A program made the position numbers and the translations under genes. Source: Sphingomonas sp. (GTDB taxonomy: Bacteria; Pseudomonadota; Alphaproteobacteria; Sphingomonadales; Sphingomonadaceae). From it: DNA of 64,000 nucleotides. The notes under the pieces were generated by a model that did not search any database, was not told the DNA's origin, and saw nothing but the letters and a program-made list of their open reading frames with translations. Each line of letters opens with the position of its first letter. Position 1 is the stretch's first letter. Shown in pieces: positions 35,761 through 45,312 of this stretch. Location: NCBI RefSeq assembly GCF_030145815.1, contig NZ_JAIXHL010000016.1, positions 47,912 to 111,911 of the forward strand, read 5' to 3'.

Positions 35761-35835
35761 TTGACAGGTAACCATAGTCGTTAATGCGAAGCCGCGCATT
35801 TCCGCACTTGGCCTGTCTCTTGCGTAACGATTGCC

Positions 35836-36051
35836 ATGCTGTCACGCATCAAACGCCTCTTCACGATCAAGACGAGATTCGAGGCGTTTGCCGTGATCTA
35901 CGGTCTTGGCGTCGGGGCGGTTGAGCGCGGCATTCACTATCTGGAGCAATATCCCGGCTTTGGCGGATGGCTGCTGTTCGCAGTCTGCCCCATCGCGGTG
36001 TTCATGGCGGGCGCGCGGATCCTGGATTCGCTCGATGCCGGGATCGAATAG
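35836..36051 (+). CDS. Small membrane protein
   Basis: A 71-residue protein with a basic N-terminus (K-R-L-F-T-I-K-T-R-F-E-A-F) and two hydrophobic segments (about 17-32 and 43-60). It looks like the small conserved sphingomonad protein whose function is unknown. It precedes the kinase-like gene by 45 bases in the same direction and may be cotranscribed. A TTGACA at 35761 could be its -35, but the spacing to a -10 is short. Confidence 0.75.
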   Translation: MLSRIKRLFTIKTRFEAFAVIYGLGVGAVERGIHYLEQYPGFGGWLLFAVCPIAVFMAGARILDSLDAGIE

Positions 36052-36096
36052 GCGATTTTCGGGACCGGTCCGTCGGGGGACGGATCGGATGGGGAG

Positions 36097-37410
36097 ATGA
36101 GAGTGCGGTTGTTTCGGGGCATGTTCACGGCACTGGCGGCGCAGGCGCTGCTGATCGTTGCGGTCGGCGGAGGGCTGTTGTTGTGGAATGTCTACACCAC
36201 CAGCGAGCGCGCGCTGCGCAGCCGCGATGCCGCACAGCTCGACGCCTTTGCCGCGCTCGCCGCTGAAGCCGCCGCCGCCGGCAAACCCTATGATCGCATC
36301 GTTGCCGAACTCGACCGGCGCGACCCGAATGTGCTCGGCGGCCGCGTGGCGATCGTCGGTGCCGACGACCGGCTGCTCGGCGGTCCCGCCGCCGGGCCTG
36401 CGCTGCTCGACCGCCCGATCGTTGTCGGTGGCCGCACCGTTGCCAGCGCCCGAATCGTCCGGTCGCCCCAGCTCGCTGATCGCGACCGCGCGCTGCTGCG
36501 CGACCATTATATCGGGATCGGCGCGATCCTCGCAGGCCTCCTCGCCTTGCTGCTCGGCGCGGCTTATTGGCTGGCCGGGCGCTGGTCCAAGCCCCAGCGC
36601 GAATTGCTGCGCCTCAGCCATGAGGTCGCCGATGGCGATGGCGACATCTATTTCGACGAGCGCGGCCCGCGTGAGATCGTCGGTACAATGCGCAACCTGC
36701 GCCGCATCGCCAACCGCTTTGAGCGGATCGAGACCGCGCGTCGCACCTGGCTGGTGATGATCGCCGAAGAGCTGCGCGAGCCGATCGCCTCGCTCGGCGG
36801 CCATTTGTCGGAGCTTCAGGAAGCACTGACCGCCGAGCCCGAGTTCAAGGCCGCGATCGAGGCCGACCAGAACCGCCTCGCCCGCATGGCCGAGGATCTT
36901 CACGCCGTCGCGCTCGCCGATCTCGGCCGCCTTCCGCTGCGTTTTGCCGATGTCGATCCGCGCGCGCTGATCCACAATGCGATTTACAGCCATGCCAAGC
37001 GCGCTGAAGCGGCGGGCGTGCGCCTCGAAACCAGCAATCTCCCGCCTTACACCATCCTTGTGAAGTGGGACGCGGAACGGATCGAGCAATTGTTCGGCGC
37101 GCTGATCGAAAACAGCATGCGCTACGTCCCGCGCGGCGGCCGCATCGTGCTCGGCCTGGAAAGCCAGCGCGACGCGTGGCGGCTGATTGTCGATGACAAT
37201 GCCCCGGGCATCGATGTGCAGCTCGCCCAGCAGTTGTTCGAGCCCTTCTACCGCGCCAACGCCAAGGAAACCCCCGGCGGATCGGGCCTCAGCCTCGCCA
37301 CCGCCCGCGCGATCGTCGAGGGGCATCACGGCCGGATCGAGGCAAGCAACTCCCCGATCGGCGGCCTGCGCATCACCGTGGTCCTGCCCGCAACCCCGCC
37401 GATGGCTTGA
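36097..37410 (+). CDS. Histidine-kinase-like membrane protein lacking the phospho-acceptor His
   Basis: Two membrane helices (about residues 12-32 and 137-157) flank a periplasmic sensor of about 100 residues. A HAMP-like linker, a HisKA-like dimer region and a HATPase_c domain (about 300-430) follow. The H-box reads I-A-E-E-L-R-E-P-I, with Glu 224 where the phospho-accepting His should be, and the G1 box reads D-N-A-P-G instead of D-x-G-x-G. The N-box (E-N-S-M-R-Y) is kept. No response regulator is adjacent. ATG 36097 directly touches its GGGGAG, so GTG 36103, 6 bases downstream of that site, may be the real start. Confidence 0.85.
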   Translation: MRVRLFRGMFTALAAQALLIVAVGGGLLLWNVYTTSERALRSRDAAQLDAFAALAAEAAAAGKPYDRIVAELDRRDPNVLGGRVAIVGADDRLLGGPAAGPALLDRPIVVGGRTVASARIVRSPQLADRDRALLRDHYIGIGAILAGLLALLLGAAYWLAGRWSKPQRELLRLSHEVADGDGDIYFDERGPREIVGTMRNLRRIANRFERIETARRTWLVMIAEELREPIASLGGHLSELQEALTAEPEFKAAIEADQNRLARMAEDLHAVALADLGRLPLRFADVDPRALIHNAIYSHAKRAEAAGVRLETSNLPPYTILVKWDAERIEQLFGALIENSMRYVPRGGRIVLGLESQRDAWRLIVDDNAPGIDVQLAQQLFEPFYRANAKETPGGSGLSLATARAIVEGHHGRIEASNSPIGGLRITVVLPATPPMA

Positions 37411-37436
37411 GGTCGGAGCGACCACCTTCTTCTTAG

Positions 37437-37458
37437 CCCCTCCCGCTTGCGGGAGGGG
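37437..37458. terminator. Palindromic CCCCTCCCGC repeat / terminator between convergent genes
   Basis: CCCCTCCCGC pairs with GCGGGAGGGG (10 bp, very tight loop; 8 bp if the loop opens). It lies between the convergent kinase and pccA genes. The same unit recurs at 45.3-45.4 kb, so it is also one copy of a dispersed repeat. Confidence 0.6.
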
Positions 37459-37508
37459 TTGGGGGGGGCTTCTTCTTCAGTTTCTCAAGGCCGCGTCGGC
37501 CTCAAGCC

Positions 37509-39539
37509 TCACTCAAACTCCAGGATCGCCGCATCCACCGCTAGGCTGTCGCCCGCAGCGAAGTTGATCGCCTTGACCACGCCCGCCTTCTCGGCGCGCA
37601 GGATGTTCTCCATCTTCATGGCTTCCACGACGGCGAGCGGCTGACCCGCCTCGACCTTCTCGCCCTCGCCCACCTCGATCCGGGTCAACAGCCCCGGCAT
37701 CGGCGCGAGCAGGAAGCGGCTCATGTCCGGCGGAATCTTCTCGATCATGTGGCCGGCGAGTTCCGCGACGCGCGGTGCATAGACCTTGACGTCATGCGCC
37801 GCTCCGCGCGTGCGCAGCGTCCATCCTGCACGGCCACGCTGCACGCCGACGCTCAGCAATTCCTCGCCATCGATTCGGAATTGCGCCAGCCGCTGCCCCG
37901 GCTGCCAGCCCGTGGCAATGTCGAGTGGCGCTTCATTCGGGTCGAAGTTGACCAGCATCCCTCCGGCGTGGCCATCGACGCTGATATCGAACCGCTCGCC
38001 GCCGATCAGCACGACGCGCTCGGTCGACATGGTCGGCGTGGCGAGCTGCCCGGAAATCTCGACCGCCCGGGAAGCCTGAACCAGGTCCAGCACCGTCGCC
38101 ACCGCCGCCAGCTTGCGCAGCAGCGTCGCGTCGGCGGGCGCCCCCTCGAACCCCTCGGGATATTCCTCCGCGATGAAACCGGTGGTCAGCGCGCCCGAGC
38201 GGAAGCGCGGATGCTGCATCAGCGCCGACAGGAAATCGATATTGTTGCCCAGCCCGTCCAGCTGGAACCGGTCAAGCGCCGCGACCTGCAGATCGGCCGC
38301 CTCGTCGCGGGTGTTGCCCCAGGTGATCAGCTTGGCGATCATCGGGTCATAGAACATGCTGACCTCGCCCCCCTCGGCAACGCCATCATCGACGCGGACA
38401 TAGCCGTCGCCGCCGACAGCGCCATAGGGGGTCTCCTGCGCCGCCGGGGGCGCATAGCGCACGAGTCGCCCGGTGCTCGGCAGAAACCCGCGATACGGGT
38501 CCTCGGCATAGACGCGGTTCTCGATCGCCCAGCCGGTCAGCGTGACCTCATCCTGCGTGAACGCCAGCTTCTCGCCCGCCGCCACCCGGATCATCTGCTC
38601 GACAAGGTCCAACCCCGTAACCGCCTCGGTCACCGGATGCTCGACCTGCAGCCGGGTATTCATTTCGAGGAAGTAGAAGCCATCGCCGGTCTTGTCGGCA
38701 CCCGAGACGATCAATTCGACCGTCCCCGCGCTATAATAGCCCACCGCCCGCGCCAGCGCGACCGCCTGCTCGCCCATCTTGCGGCGCATCTCGGGCGTGA
38801 CGAAGGGCGACGGCGCCTCCTCGACCACCTTCTGGTGCCGCCGCTGGATCGAACATTCGCGCTCGCCCAGATAGACGATGTTGCCATGCTGATCGCCGAT
38901 CAGCTGGATCTCGATATGGCGCGGCTGTTCGATGAACTTCTCGATGAACACGCGATCGTCGCCGAACGACGCCAGCCCCTCGCGCTTGGTCGCCTCAAAG
39001 CCTTCGCGGACGTCCTGTTCGCTCCACGCCAGCCGCATCCCCTTGCCGCCGCCGCCCGCCGACGCCTTCATCATCACCGGATAGCCGATGTCCGACGCGA
39101 TCTTCACCGCCTCATCGGTATCGGCGATCTCACCCAGATAGCCGGGAACGACATTGACCCCCGCCGCCTTGGCGAGTTTCTTGGACTCGATCTTGTCGCC
39201 CATCGCCGCAATCGCATTGGCGGGCGGCCCGACAAAGGCGATCCCCGCCTCCGCACACGCTTTGGCAAAGCTCTCGCGCTCCGACAGGAAGCCATAGCCC
39301 GGATGGATCGCATCCGCGCCCGTCGCCTTGGCCGCGGCGAGGATCAGCTCCGCCTTGAGATAGCTCTCCGCCGCCGGCGCAGGCCCCAGCCGCACCGCCT
39401 CATCCGCCATCAACACATGCGGCGCGCGCGCATCGGCATCGGAATAGACCGCGACCGTCGCAATCCCCATCCGCTTGGCCGTGCGGAACACCCGACACGC
39501 AATCTCGCCCCGATTGGCGACCAGGATTTTCTTGAACAT
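37509..39539 (-). CDS. pccA: Propionyl-CoA carboxylase alpha subunit (biotin carboxylase + BCCP)
   Basis: A 676-residue protein with an N-terminal biotin carboxylase (about 1-450: A-N-R-G-E-I-A-C-R at 8-16, ATP-grasp G-G-G-G-K-G-M), a middle BT-like domain, and a C-terminal biotinyl domain with E-A-M-K-M-E-N (biotin Lys about 641). It carboxylates biotin, which PccB then uses on propionyl-CoA. The operon context (epimerase, mutase, pccB) fixes the substrate as propionyl-CoA rather than acetyl- or methylcrotonyl-CoA. ATG 39539 follows AAGAAG and overlaps the stop of the small gene before it (TAATG). Confidence 0.95.
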   Translation of the reverse strand: MFKKILVANRGEIACRVFRTAKRMGIATVAVYSDADARAPHVLMADEAVRLGPAPAAESYLKAELILAAAKATGADAIHPGYGFLSERESFAKACAEAGIAFVGPPANAIAAMGDKIESKKLAKAAGVNVVPGYLGEIADTDEAVKIASDIGYPVMMKASAGGGGKGMRLAWSEQDVREGFEATKREGLASFGDDRVFIEKFIEQPRHIEIQLIGDQHGNIVYLGERECSIQRRHQKVVEEAPSPFVTPEMRRKMGEQAVALARAVGYYSAGTVELIVSGADKTGDGFYFLEMNTRLQVEHPVTEAVTGLDLVEQMIRVAAGEKLAFTQDEVTLTGWAIENRVYAEDPYRGFLPSTGRLVRYAPPAAQETPYGAVGGDGYVRVDDGVAEGGEVSMFYDPMIAKLITWGNTRDEAADLQVAALDRFQLDGLGNNIDFLSALMQHPRFRSGALTTGFIAEEYPEGFEGAPADATLLRKLAAVATVLDLVQASRAVEISGQLATPTMSTERVVLIGGERFDISVDGHAGGMLVNFDPNEAPLDIATGWQPGQRLAQFRIDGEELLSVGVQRGRAGWTLRTRGAAHDVKVYAPRVAELAGHMIEKIPPDMSRFLLAPMPGLLTRIEVGEGEKVEAGQPLAVVEAMKMENILRAEKAGVVKAINFAAGDSLAVDAAILEFE

Positions 39540-39775
39540 TATTTCTTCTTCCACTCTCGGATGATTAGTCCGGTCGCTGCGAGCCAGATCAACGCGGCGA
39601 TGCCCGCCTTGATCTCAATTGGTTGCTGGATTGAGCGAATGCAGCGAGAAAGGTCGCCTCGCAGATCAAGGCAATGAAACTCTGCACCCGAGTAAGCATA
39701 GCCGTGCGCGAGCACGAAAACTGCCAACGCGATTGATCCGACGATGTAGGTGCCGACCAAAATTTGGAGGCGCAT
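39539..39775 (-). CDS. Small two-helix membrane protein in the propionate operon
   Basis: A 78-residue protein with hydrophobic helices at about 5-24 and 55-71, a Cys pair in the intervening loop (H-C-L-D-L-R-G-D-L-S-R-C), and a basic tail E-W-K-K-K. Its ATG overlaps the bioB stop (TGATG) and its stop overlaps the pccA start (TAATG), so it is locked into the operon. I do not recognise the family. The loop Cys could form a periplasmic disulfide. Confidence 0.72.
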   Translation of the reverse strand: MRLQILVGTYIVGSIALAVFVLAHGYAYSGAEFHCLDLRGDLSRCIRSIQQPIEIKAGIAALIWLAATGLIIREWKKK

Positions 39776-40770
39776 CACTCCGCCGCCTCCAGCTCCGCCT
39801 TCACCTCACCCGCCATCGCCCGCATCCCCAGCCGCGCGAACAGCGCCGCGTCCTTGTCGTCCCCGGCATTGCCGGTGGTCAGCAGCTTGTCGCCGGTGAA
39901 GATCGAATTCGCCCCCGCCATGAAGCACAGGGCCTGCGTCTCATCGCTCATGCTCTCGCGACCCGCGGACAGGCGCACCATGGATTCCGGCATCGTGATC
40001 CGGGCCACGGCGACCGTGCGGACGAATTCGATCTGGTCGATCTTCGCGAGCGGCGTGTCGTGGAGCATGTCGCCCAGCACCGTGCCCTTGACCGGCACCA
40101 GCGCGTTTACCGGCACGCTCTCGGGATGCTTGGGCAGCGTCGCCAGCGCGTGGATGAACCCCACGCGGTCGCCGCGCGTTTCGCCCATTCCGACGATACC
40201 GCCGCAACACACGTTGATCCCCGCATCACGCACATGGTCCAGCGTCTCCAGCCGATCCTCGAACGTCCGCGTCGTGATCACCTCGCCATAGCGCTCGGGC
40301 GAGGTGTCGATATTGTGGTTGTAATAATCCAGCCCCGCCTCGGCCAGCTGCGCCGCCTGACCCTCGGTCAGCATGCCCAGCGTCATGCAGGTTTCCATGC
40401 CCATCTGGCGCACGCCCTTCACCATCTCGACGATGGCGGGCATGTCGCGGTCCTTGGGATTGCGCCACGCCGCGCCCATGCAAAAGCGCGACGAGCCATT
40501 GTCCTTGGCCTGCGCCGCCGCCTGCAGCACCGCGCGGACATCCATCAGCTTGGTCGCCTTCAGCCCCGTCTCGGCATGGGTCGACTGGTTGCAGTAGCCG
40601 CAATCCTCCGGACACCCGCCGGTCTTGATGCTGAGCAAGGTCGACATCTGCACCTCATCCGCCGCGAAATGCGCGCGGTGGACCGTGGCGGCCTGATAGA
40701 CCAGCTCCATGAACGGCAGGTCGAACAGCGCGGCGATCTCGTCGCGGGTCCAATCGGTACGGGTGGTCAT
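39775..40770 (-). CDS. bioB: Biotin synthase
   Basis: A radical-SAM enzyme that inserts sulfur into dethiobiotin. The C-P-E-D-C-G-Y-C cluster motif is at residues 53-60, and Y-N-H-N-I-D-T and the C-terminal S-I-F-T-G-D-K motifs agree with BioB. ATG 40770 (331 residues) aligns with E. coli BioB and has GGAA 6 bases upstream. The frame stays open to an ATG at 40869 that overlaps the preceding stop by 4 bases and would add 33 residues. Placement among propionyl-CoA carboxylase genes ties biotin supply to a biotin enzyme. Confidence 0.95.
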   Translation of the reverse strand: MTTRTDWTRDEIAALFDLPFMELVYQAATVHRAHFAADEVQMSTLLSIKTGGCPEDCGYCNQSTHAETGLKATKLMDVRAVLQAAAQAKDNGSSRFCMGAAWRNPKDRDMPAIVEMVKGVRQMGMETCMTLGMLTEGQAAQLAEAGLDYYNHNIDTSPERYGEVITTRTFEDRLETLDHVRDAGINVCCGGIVGMGETRGDRVGFIHALATLPKHPESVPVNALVPVKGTVLGDMLHDTPLAKIDQIEFVRTVAVARITMPESMVRLSAGRESMSDETQALCFMAGANSIFTGDKLLTTGNAGDDKDAALFARLGMRAMAGEVKAELEAAE

Positions 40771-40865
40771 CGTCATTTCCGTTATTGCTATGCGTGCCGA
40801 AGCACCGTTCTCGCGTGCAGCGGCGAAACGCAAGGAGTGGAGGAGGAAATCGTCGGGCCGGGCGT

Positions 40866-41813
40866 TCACGCTCCACCTCCCAGCAGCGTGATCGCGGCTG
40901 CAAGTGCACCGTCGGCACCATCAGCGGTCGCCGGAACCATCACATCCGGCGTTACGCCAGTGCCCTGAATCGGCGCACCGCTCGGTCTGAACGCTTGCGC
41001 AGTGGTGAGGCTCAGGGCGGAGCGACGGCTCAACTGTAACAAAGTCCGGATCACGCCATTTCCAAAGCTGGTTTCACCCACGATCCGCGCGCGCCCATGG
41101 TCACGCAGGGCGGCGGCAAGGATTTCCGCCCCTCCACCGACTTTGCCATCGATCAGCACGGCGATCGGACGTCCCCCTGCGACGTCACCCTTTTGAGCGA
41201 ATTGCCGCTCGCAATCCCCGGCTTGCCGCCCGCACAGCCTCACGATCTCACCTTGATCGAGAAACAGATCAGCGATCTCGACGGCGGTCGACAACGGTCC
41301 GCCGGTATTGCCGCGCAAGTCGAGCACAACTGCACGCGCCGTTGCGACCGGAGGCTCCTTTGCCAACGCATTGACAGTCTTCCGGCTATCCCGCTCGAAC
41401 CGAGCGAAGGTCACAATCGCGACGTCGCCTTCTCGCCGCACCGCCAACCCCGGACTCCGATTTTCATGGCCCTGCGGCTGCTCGGCGGCACGCAACACCG
41501 CGTCGATGTCGATGTACCCTCCCGGATACCCCGTCTCGGCTACCATCGCGTCGATTGCCACCCCCGCCAATATTCGAGGATCGCTCCCCTCGCGCCCGGT
41601 TGCGACTGCCAGTGCTGCCATCAGATCGGCCTTGCTCCGCACCGTCGCCGGATCGCCGCTGCCTATCGCGCGCGCCGCAGCAGACGCGATACGGTCCTCA
41701 CTTACCGCGACGAGTCCCTTATCGCGCACCAGCTCGAACGCCGTGCCCACCTCGTCGAGCACCGGATCGGGCTGAAGCTGCACCAATGCGAGAAAGAGCA
41801 GCGCGATACTCAC
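40866..41813 (-). CDS. S41-peptidase-like protein without catalytic Ser and Lys
   Basis: A 315-residue relative of C-terminal-processing peptidases, with a short hydrophobic N-terminus that may be a signal peptide. The fold motif L-D-L-R-G-N-T-G-G (about 164-172) is kept. The active-site region reads G-K-V-G-G-G-A-E, with Gly 227 where the Ser of S-A-S-A-S-E should be, and G-E-T-S-F-G-N-G, with Asn 252 where the general-base Lys should be. No PDZ domain is evident. It starts with GTG overlapping the stop of the 53-residue gene (GTGA). A binding rather than proteolytic role is likely. Confidence 0.82.
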   Translation of the reverse strand: MSIALLFLALVQLQPDPVLDEVGTAFELVRDKGLVAVSEDRIASAAARAIGSGDPATVRSKADLMAALAVATGREGSDPRILAGVAIDAMVAETGYPGGYIDIDAVLRAAEQPQGHENRSPGLAVRREGDVAIVTFARFERDSRKTVNALAKEPPVATARAVVLDLRGNTGGPLSTAVEIADLFLDQGEIVRLCGRQAGDCERQFAQKGDVAGGRPIAVLIDGKVGGGAEILAAALRDHGRARIVGETSFGNGVIRTLLQLSRRSALSLTTAQAFRPSGAPIQGTGVTPDVMVPATADGADGALAAAITLLGGGA

Positions 41814-41971
41814 CGCGCCGCCATCCCATCAACGGCGTCGCGGGCCAAGCTCACTTTGACGGCGCTGCCAACCGAGATCAGCGCGATGCCAGTCGCGCCT
41901 AGTAAATGGTCATGGGCGGGAGGGAAGAGCACACAGCCCTCCTGTTCGACATTTGCCTGATTCACGCTCAT
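41810..41971 (-). CDS. 53-residue protein of unknown function between mutase and S41-like gene
   Basis: A 53-codon gene held by 4-base overlaps on both sides: its ATG overlaps the mutase TGA (41968-41970), and its TGA overlaps the GTG of the next gene. It begins [10 protein letters not shown], carries one Cys near residue 13, and has a mildly hydrophobic stretch at about 24-40. I recognise no family. The tight double overlap is the main argument that it is real. Confidence 0.55.
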   Translation of the reverse strand: MSVNQANVEQEGCVLFPPAHDHLLGATGIALISVGSAVKVSLARDAVDGMAAR

Positions 41972-44106
41972 TCGTCCCCCCAGCCCTGCGGCGGCATATT
42001 ATGGCCGAGCAGCGTCAGCACCTCCTCCGCCGCATTGACCAAATTGGTCCCTGGGCCAAAGATCGCCTGCACCCCCGCGTCGCGCAGCACCTGATAATCC
42101 TGCGCCGGGATCACCCCGCCCGCGATCACCTTGATATCGCTCCGCCCGGCGTCGCGCAGATGGCCGATCAGCTGCGGGATCAACGTCTTGTGCCCCGCCG
42201 CCAGGCTGGAGACGCCGACCACATCGACATCCTCGGCCAGCGCCAGCTCGGCCGCCTCCTGCGGCGTCTGGAACAGCGGACCCGGCACCACCTTGAACCC
42301 CAGATCGCCGAATGCGGAGGAGACGAGGTTCGCCCCGCGATCATGCCCGTCCTGCCCCATCTTGGCGACCAGCATGCGCGGCGCACGGCCCAGCCGGCGT
42401 TCGGTCGCGGCAACGCCGTCCTTCAACCGCTCCCAGCTATCGTCCGCATTATAGGCGCCGCCATAGACGCCCTTGACCGGGGTCGGCACCGTCCCGTGCC
42501 GCCCGAATACATCCTCCATCGCCAGGCTGATCTCGCCCAGCGTCGCGCGGTGCCGCGCCGCCACGACTGCGAGTTCCAGCAGATTGCCATCCCCCCGCGC
42601 GCCGTCCCGCAGCGCGTCCAGCGCCGCCTGGCACGCCGCTTCGTCGCGCGTCGCCTTGACCCGCGCGATCCGCGCCACCTGCGCTTCGCGCACCGCATGG
42701 TTGTCGACGTCGAGGATGTCGATCGGGTCTTCCTCGGTCTTGCGGTATTTGTTGACGCCGACGATCACCTGCTCGCCCCGGTCGATCCGCGCGGCGGTGG
42801 CGGCGGCTGCTTCCTCGATCATCGCCTTGGGCCAGCCGGCGGCGACCGCCTTGGCCATCCCGCCCTCGCCTTCGACCCGCTCGATGATCGCCCACGCCTT
42901 GTCGACCAGCTCCTGGGTCAGCGCCTCGACATAATAGCTGCCACCCAGCGGATCGACGACATTGGTCATGCCGGTCTCTTCCTGGATCACCAGCTGCGTA
43001 TTGCGGGCGATGCGCGCGGAGAAATCGGTCGGCAGCGCGATCGCTTCGTCGAGCGCGTTGGTATGCAGCGATTGGGTCCCGCCCAGCATCGCTGCCATCG
43101 CCTCGATCGTCGTGCGGATGACGTTGTTGTACGGGTCCTGCTCGGTCAGCGACACGCCGCTGGTCTGGCAATGGGTCCGCAGCATCTTGCTGCGCTCGTC
43201 CTTCGCGCCCAGCTGCGTCATCACGCGATGCCACAACACCCGCGCTGCCCGCAATTTAGCGACTTCCATGAAGAAGTTCATACCGATTGCGAAGAAAAAG
43301 CTCAGCCGCCCGGCGAACTTGTCGATGTCGAGGCCGCTCGCGACCCCATATTTCACATATTCCATGCCATCGGCGATGGTGAAGGCCAGCTCCTGCACCT
43401 GCGTCGCCCCGGCCTCCTGCATATGATAGCCGGAGATCGAAATGCTGTTGAATTTCGGCATGTTGGCCGAGGTATATGCAAAAATATCCGAGATGATCCG
43501 CATCGACGGCTCGGGCGGATAGATGTACGTGTTGCGGACCATGAACTCCTTCAGAATGTCGTTCTGAATGGTCCCGTCGAGCAGGCTCTTGTCGACCCCC
43601 TGCTCCTCGCCCGCGACGATGAAGAAGGCGAGGATCGGGATCACCGCGCCGTTCATCGTCATGCTGACCGACATCTGGTCGAGCGGGATGCCGTCGAACA
43701 GGATCTTCATATCCTCGACACTGTCGATCGCCACGCCAGCCTTGCCGACGTCACCGGTCACGCGCGGATGGTCGCTGTCATATCCGCGATGCGTCGCCAG
43801 ATCGAACGCGACCGACAGCCCCTTCTGCCCCGCCGCCAGATTGCGGCGGTAGAATGCGTTGGACTCCTCCGCGGTCGAAAAGCCCGCATATTGCCGGATC
43901 GTCCACGGCCGCCCGGCATACATCGACGCCCGCACCCCGCGCGTGAACGGCGCAAAGCCGGGCAGACCCGGATCGGCGGTCACGTCGTCCGCCGTATAGA
44001 GCGGCTTGACGTCAATCCCCTCCGGCGTGCGCCAGGTCAGGTCACGGCCCTTCACTTCCTTGTCGGCCAGCGCCTTCCAGTCGGCGGGGGTCGGTTTCTC
44101 ACGCAT
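41968..44106 (-). CDS. scpA: Methylmalonyl-CoA mutase
   Basis: A 712-residue single-chain B12 enzyme that converts (R)-methylmalonyl-CoA to succinyl-CoA. The N-terminal barrel binds substrate, and the C-terminal Rossmann domain carries the B12 motif D-G-H-D-R-G (about residues 588-593). It is the key step of the propionate operon and requires adenosylcobalamin. The MeaB/ArgK chaperone is not in the window. The enoyl-CoA hydratase stop directly precedes its ATG (TAAATG). Confidence 0.97.
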   Translation of the reverse strand: MREKPTPADWKALADKEVKGRDLTWRTPEGIDVKPLYTADDVTADPGLPGFAPFTRGVRASMYAGRPWTIRQYAGFSTAEESNAFYRRNLAAGQKGLSVAFDLATHRGYDSDHPRVTGDVGKAGVAIDSVEDMKILFDGIPLDQMSVSMTMNGAVIPILAFFIVAGEEQGVDKSLLDGTIQNDILKEFMVRNTYIYPPEPSMRIISDIFAYTSANMPKFNSISISGYHMQEAGATQVQELAFTIADGMEYVKYGVASGLDIDKFAGRLSFFFAIGMNFFMEVAKLRAARVLWHRVMTQLGAKDERSKMLRTHCQTSGVSLTEQDPYNNVIRTTIEAMAAMLGGTQSLHTNALDEAIALPTDFSARIARNTQLVIQEETGMTNVVDPLGGSYYVEALTQELVDKAWAIIERVEGEGGMAKAVAAGWPKAMIEEAAAATAARIDRGEQVIVGVNKYRKTEEDPIDILDVDNHAVREAQVARIARVKATRDEAACQAALDALRDGARGDGNLLELAVVAARHRATLGEISLAMEDVFGRHGTVPTPVKGVYGGAYNADDSWERLKDGVAATERRLGRAPRMLVAKMGQDGHDRGANLVSSAFGDLGFKVVPGPLFQTPQEAAELALAEDVDVVGVSSLAAGHKTLIPQLIGHLRDAGRSDIKVIAGGVIPAQDYQVLRDAGVQAIFGPGTNLVNAAEEVLTLLGHNMPPQGWGDE

Positions 44107-44886
44107 TTACTTACCCTTGAACTCCGGCGCGCGCTTGCCGAGAAACGCCATCACGCCTTCGCGGAAATCCTCGGTCTTGCCCGCAATCCGCTGATGCGCC
44201 GCCTCGACGCTCAGCGTCTCCGACAGCGTGTTGTTGAGTGCCGCCTTGATCTGCGCGCGGATCAGGCCCAGCGCAATGGTCGGTTTGGCGGCGAGCGTAG
44301 CGGCGAGTTTGCCCGCCTCGACCATCAGCGCATCGTCCTCGACCACCCGCGCCACGAGCCCTGCGTCCTTTGCGTCATCGGCGAACATCTTCTCGCCCAG
44401 CAGCGCCATCTCCAGCGCCTTGGCCCGCCCCGCCGACTTGGCGACCAGCCAGGTCGCGCCGCAATCCGGCACCAGCCCGATATTGCTGAAGGCGAGCAGC
44501 AGATACGCGCTCTTCGCCATCACCACCATGTCGCCGCCCAGCGCAATGCCCACGCCCGCACCCGCCGCTGGCCCGTTGATCGCGGTGACGATCGGGATCG
44601 GCAGCTTGGACAGCGTCTCGGCGAGCGGGTTGTAGTGAAACTCCAGGCTCTCCGCCGGATCGACCGGCCCGCGATCCATCCGTCCCGCCAAGTCCGCGCC
44701 GGAGCAGAACGCCCGCCCCTCGCCAGTCAGCAGCACCGCCCGCGCGCCCTCGTTTACCGCGCGCAGCAACGACGCGCGGATCAGGTCGAGCATGTCGAAC
44801 GTCACCGCGTTCAGCCGCTCGGGTCGGTTGAGCCGGATCGTCGCGACGCCATTGTCGAGGCTGTAAAGGACGGTCTCGTCGGTCAA
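44107..44886 (-). CDS. Enoyl-CoA hydratase/isomerase family protein (PaaG-like)
   Basis: A 259-residue crotonase-fold protein. The oxyanion motif C-S-G-A-D-L and A-I-N-G-P-A-A-G-A-G are typical. G-L-V-P-D-C-G-A-T-W puts Asp at the second catalytic place, as in PaaG-type isomerases, where hydratases have Glu. Its reaction here is unclear: it could make or trim acyl-CoAs that end in propionyl-CoA. It is joined to mce by a 4-base overlap and to the mutase with no gap. Confidence 0.9.
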   Translation of the reverse strand: MTDETVLYSLDNGVATIRLNRPERLNAVTFDMLDLIRASLLRAVNEGARAVLLTGEGRAFCSGADLAGRMDRGPVDPAESLEFHYNPLAETLSKLPIPIVTAINGPAAGAGVGIALGGDMVVMAKSAYLLLAFSNIGLVPDCGATWLVAKSAGRAKALEMALLGEKMFADDAKDAGLVARVVEDDALMVEAGKLAATLAAKPTIALGLIRAQIKAALNNTLSETLSVEAAHQRIAGKTEDFREGVMAFLGKRAPEFKGK

Positions 44887-45305
44887 TGCGCCTCTCCCTT
44901 CGGCGTTTCCATGATCTCGGTCAGCACCCCGCCCATGTCACGCGGATGGACAAAGAAGATCAGCGTCCCGTGCGCCCCGATGCGCGGTTCGCCCAGCACC
45001 CGCGCGCCTTTCGCCTCGAACCACGCCTTGGCTTCATGGATGTCGGGCACCTCGTAGCACACATGATGCTGCCCGCCCGCCGGGTTCTTCGCCAGAAAGC
45101 CGTGGATCGGCGAGTCCGCGCCCAAGGGCTCGATGAGCTCGATCTGGGTGTTGGGCGTATCGACGAAACACACCTTCACCCCCTGCGCCGGCAGGTCGAA
45201 GGGTTCGTGGATCGTCTCGGCGCCCATGACGTCCCGATAGAAGGCGATCGACTCCGCGATGGACGGCGTCGCAACGCCGATATGGTTCAAACGGCCGAGT
45301 TTCAC
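44883..45305 (-). CDS. mce: Methylmalonyl-CoA epimerase
   Basis: A 140-residue VOC-fold metalloenzyme that interconverts (S)- and (R)-methylmalonyl-CoA, linking PccAB to the mutase. N-H-I-G-V-A-T (His metal ligand, about residues 6-12), H-H-V-C-Y-E-V and V-L-T-E-I-M-E near the end are family motifs. The start is GTG 45305, with GGGGAG five bases upstream. That ribosome site is part of the flanking palindromic repeat. The frame extends to 45482 only through the repeat. Confidence 0.94.
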   Translation of the reverse strand: MKLGRLNHIGVATPSIAESIAFYRDVMGAETIHEPFDLPAQGVKVCFVDTPNTQIELIEPLGADSPIHGFLAKNPAGGQHHVCYEVPDIHEAKAWFEAKGARVLGEPRIGAHGTLIFFVHPRDMGGVLTEIMETPKGEAH

Positions 45306-45312
45306 TGCAACT

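Noticed and set aside
35757..35784. TTAA-N7-GTAA plus a further TTAA, resembling a CtrA box, and a TTGACA
   Set aside because: One mismatch in the second half-site and too short a -35 to -10 spacing; not strong enough to list as a site.
37749..39677. 642-codon plus-strand frame
   Set aside because: Antisense to pccA; high-GC shadow.
41953..45057. 1034-codon plus-strand frame, one of the longest in the window
   Set aside because: Antisense to the mutase, crotonase and epimerase genes, all firmly identified; composition is that of a shadow.
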